A DNA stretch of 64,000 nt, taken from contig CAZIFQ010000007.1 of NCBI GenBank assembly GCA_964538375.1, positions 56,047 through 120,046 of the forward strand, in the 5' to 3' direction. Numbering within the stretch: the stretch's first letter is position 1; each line of letters begins with the position of its first letter. Below the pieces are notes generated by a model, which was not told where the DNA came from, searched no databases, and worked only from the letters and a program-made list of their open reading frames with translations. Both the position numbers and the translations under genes were made by a program. Of this stretch, positions 63,251 to 64,000 are shown piece after piece. The stretch comes from JAUUZQ01 sp964538375. GTDB lineage: Bacteria > Bacteroidota > Bacteroidia > Bacteroidales > GCA-2748055.

Positions 63251-63820
63251 ATGAATAAAGAAAAAAACAAGAGAATTTGTCCTATAGAAAAGGCTGGGGG
63301 ACTTGATAATTCTATTAGAAAATTATTGCATAATCCTCGAAAAATATTAAAACCATACATTAATGAAGGAATGACAGTTCTTGATTTAGGATGTGGTCCT
63401 GGTTTTTTCTCAATAGAAATTGCAAAATTGCTTATTGATTCAGGGAAAGTCATAGCTGCAGACCTACAAGAAGGAATGCTTGACAAAGTTAGGCAAAAGA
63501 TTAAAAGAACAGAATTAGAAAAAAGAATTACACCTCATAAATGCCAAGAAGAGAGTATTGACCTAAACGAAAAAGTTGATTTTATATTGGCATTTTACAT
63601 GATACATGAGGTATCAAATCAAGATAAATTATTTAGGGAAATGAAATCAATAGTAAAACCTAGTGGGCAACTATATATTATTGAACCCAAATTCCGTGTT
63701 TCAAAAAAATCTTTTGATTCAATGATTGATAGATTTAAAGAGATTGGATTTGAGATTAAGGATAGACCAAAAGTCTTTTTTAGTAGGACAATTGTTTTGA
63801 AAAATACAAATAACATATAG
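63251..63820 (+). CDS. Class I SAM-dependent methyltransferase
   Basis: 189 aa from the ATG at 63251. The Rossmann motif I is VLDLGCGPGFFSIEIAKLL, motif II carries AADLQEGMLDKV, and the LAFYMIHEVSNQDKLFREMK and LYIIEPKFRVS stretches follow, as in UbiE/Methyltransf_11-type enzymes. The CPIEKAGGLDNSIRKLLHNP start recalls small methyltransferases from environmental genomes; substrate unknown. The gene is much richer in A and T than its neighbours and sits between inverted boundary sequences, which suggests recent arrival. Confidence 0.85.
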   Translation: MNKEKNKRICPIEKAGGLDNSIRKLLHNPRKILKPYINEGMTVLDLGCGPGFFSIEIAKLLIDSGKVIAADLQEGMLDKVRQKIKRTELEKRITPHKCQEESIDLNEKVDFILAFYMIHEVSNQDKLFREMKSIVKPSGQLYIIEPKFRVSKKSFDSMIDRFKEIGFEIKDRPKVFFSRTIVLKNTNNI

Positions 63821-63825
63821 CACAA

Positions 63826-63844
63826 ACGCACAACAATGTATATA
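63826..63844. repeat. Right boundary sequence of the methyltransferase segment (attC-like)
   Basis: ACGCACAACAATGTATATA, the inverted partner of 63184-63203, starting 5 bp after the methyltransferase stop. It is followed by AAAAATAGGCGGGATAGTGC, which may be the start of a longer attC-type site whose end is not recognised. Confidence 0.5.
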
Positions 63845-64000
63845 AAAAATAGGCGGGATAGTGCTAAATTCAATGGTTTACCTCTTCCTGAAGGTATTGT
63901 TGTAATCTCAAAAGAAGATTAGAATAGGAAATTAACTGGCCCTATTAAATAGGACTCTGAGCGGTCTGCAAGACCCAGCGATGAGTCGGTGTTGAACTAC
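63845..64000. other. Non-coding window end with small hairpins
   Basis: Only a 28-codon frame (63837-63920, ending LPEGIVVISKED) is present. Further on are the palindrome CCTATTAAATAGG and a short stem GGTCT-GCA-AGACC near 63964-63976. No gene or RNA family could be assigned before the window ends. Confidence 0.4.

Noticed and set aside
63960..64000. Hammerhead-ribozyme-like GATGAGTC near the window end
   Set aside because: The conserved GAAA of the hammerhead core and the needed stems are absent.
1..64000. CRISPR arrays, tRNA or rRNA genes, intact insertion sequences or prophage genes
   Set aside because: No spaced direct-repeat array, tRNA-like cloverleaf, rRNA stretch, transposase, integrase or phage structural gene was seen anywhere in the window.

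Overview
The window is a stretch of chromosome from a member of the Bacteroidota, most likely a Bacteroidales/Marinilabiliales-type anaerobe or facultative anaerobe. The evidence is the presence of type IX secretion (T9SS) C-terminal sorting domains (2-2668, 34069-35586), a SusC/SusD pair, carboxypeptidase-regulatory-domain TonB receptors, GSCFA, DUF4252, SiaB/DUF6272 and FISUMP proteins, and Bacteroidota -7 promoter boxes of the form TAnnTTTG. No rRNA, tRNA, CRISPR array or transposase gene was found.

Layout. 1-12 kb: the end of a secreted CotH protein, thiL, a complete SUF iron-sulfur operon (sufBCDSE plus a DUF59 gene) followed by queG, then DUF4252 and YjbQ genes. 12-17 kb: a lipase, a GSCFA protein, and a TonB-dependent receptor paired with a DUF2271-like lipoprotein. 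17-22 kb: an ABC ATPase without a permease, a lipoprotein, glycerate kinase and a stand-alone methionine-synthase-activation-domain protein, lying among gene remnants (a uroporphyrinogen-decarboxylase-like fragment, a membrane-protein tail and a broken metA).

22-40 kb is the most distinctive region. It holds a DeoR-type regulator; a six-gene cytoplasmic and envelope unit (AgaS-type sugar isomerase, KbaZ/GatZ subunit, PfkB kinase, class II aldolase, lipoprotein amidohydrolase, GH36 lipoprotein); a PKD lipoprotein; a Tat-exported DUF4832 protein; an EamA transporter; and, on the other strand, SusC, SusD and a T9SS-secreted DUF4832 protein. I read this as a polysaccharide/glycoside utilization locus. 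It would import a galactose- or galactosamine-containing sugar through SusCD, cut it with GH36, and take it through tagatose phosphates to triose phosphates. An 8-bp word (CTTTCGTA or its complement) lies in three of its intergenic promoter regions.

40-54 kb: a broken PagL-like gene, a patatin phospholipase, a protein with two SiaB-like domains, small proteins, a PiT phosphate transporter behind a 20-bp palindrome, a Cache-PAS-DUF294 signalling protein, a phosphoesterase, a MacB-like permease without an ATPase, a lipase and a DUF1566 lipoprotein. 54-56 kb: a BlaI/BlaR1-type pair whose sensor part is a TonB C-terminal domain. 56-62 kb: a TetR-controlled export unit (RND/MMPL pump, LolA-like protein, outer-membrane barrel) with two related 20-bp operators. 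62-64 kb: a FISUMP protein, non-coding DNA with a possible dispersed repeat, and an AT-rich methyltransferase gene bounded by inverted sequences that look like cassette ends. All calls come from reading translations and motifs by eye; no database search was run.
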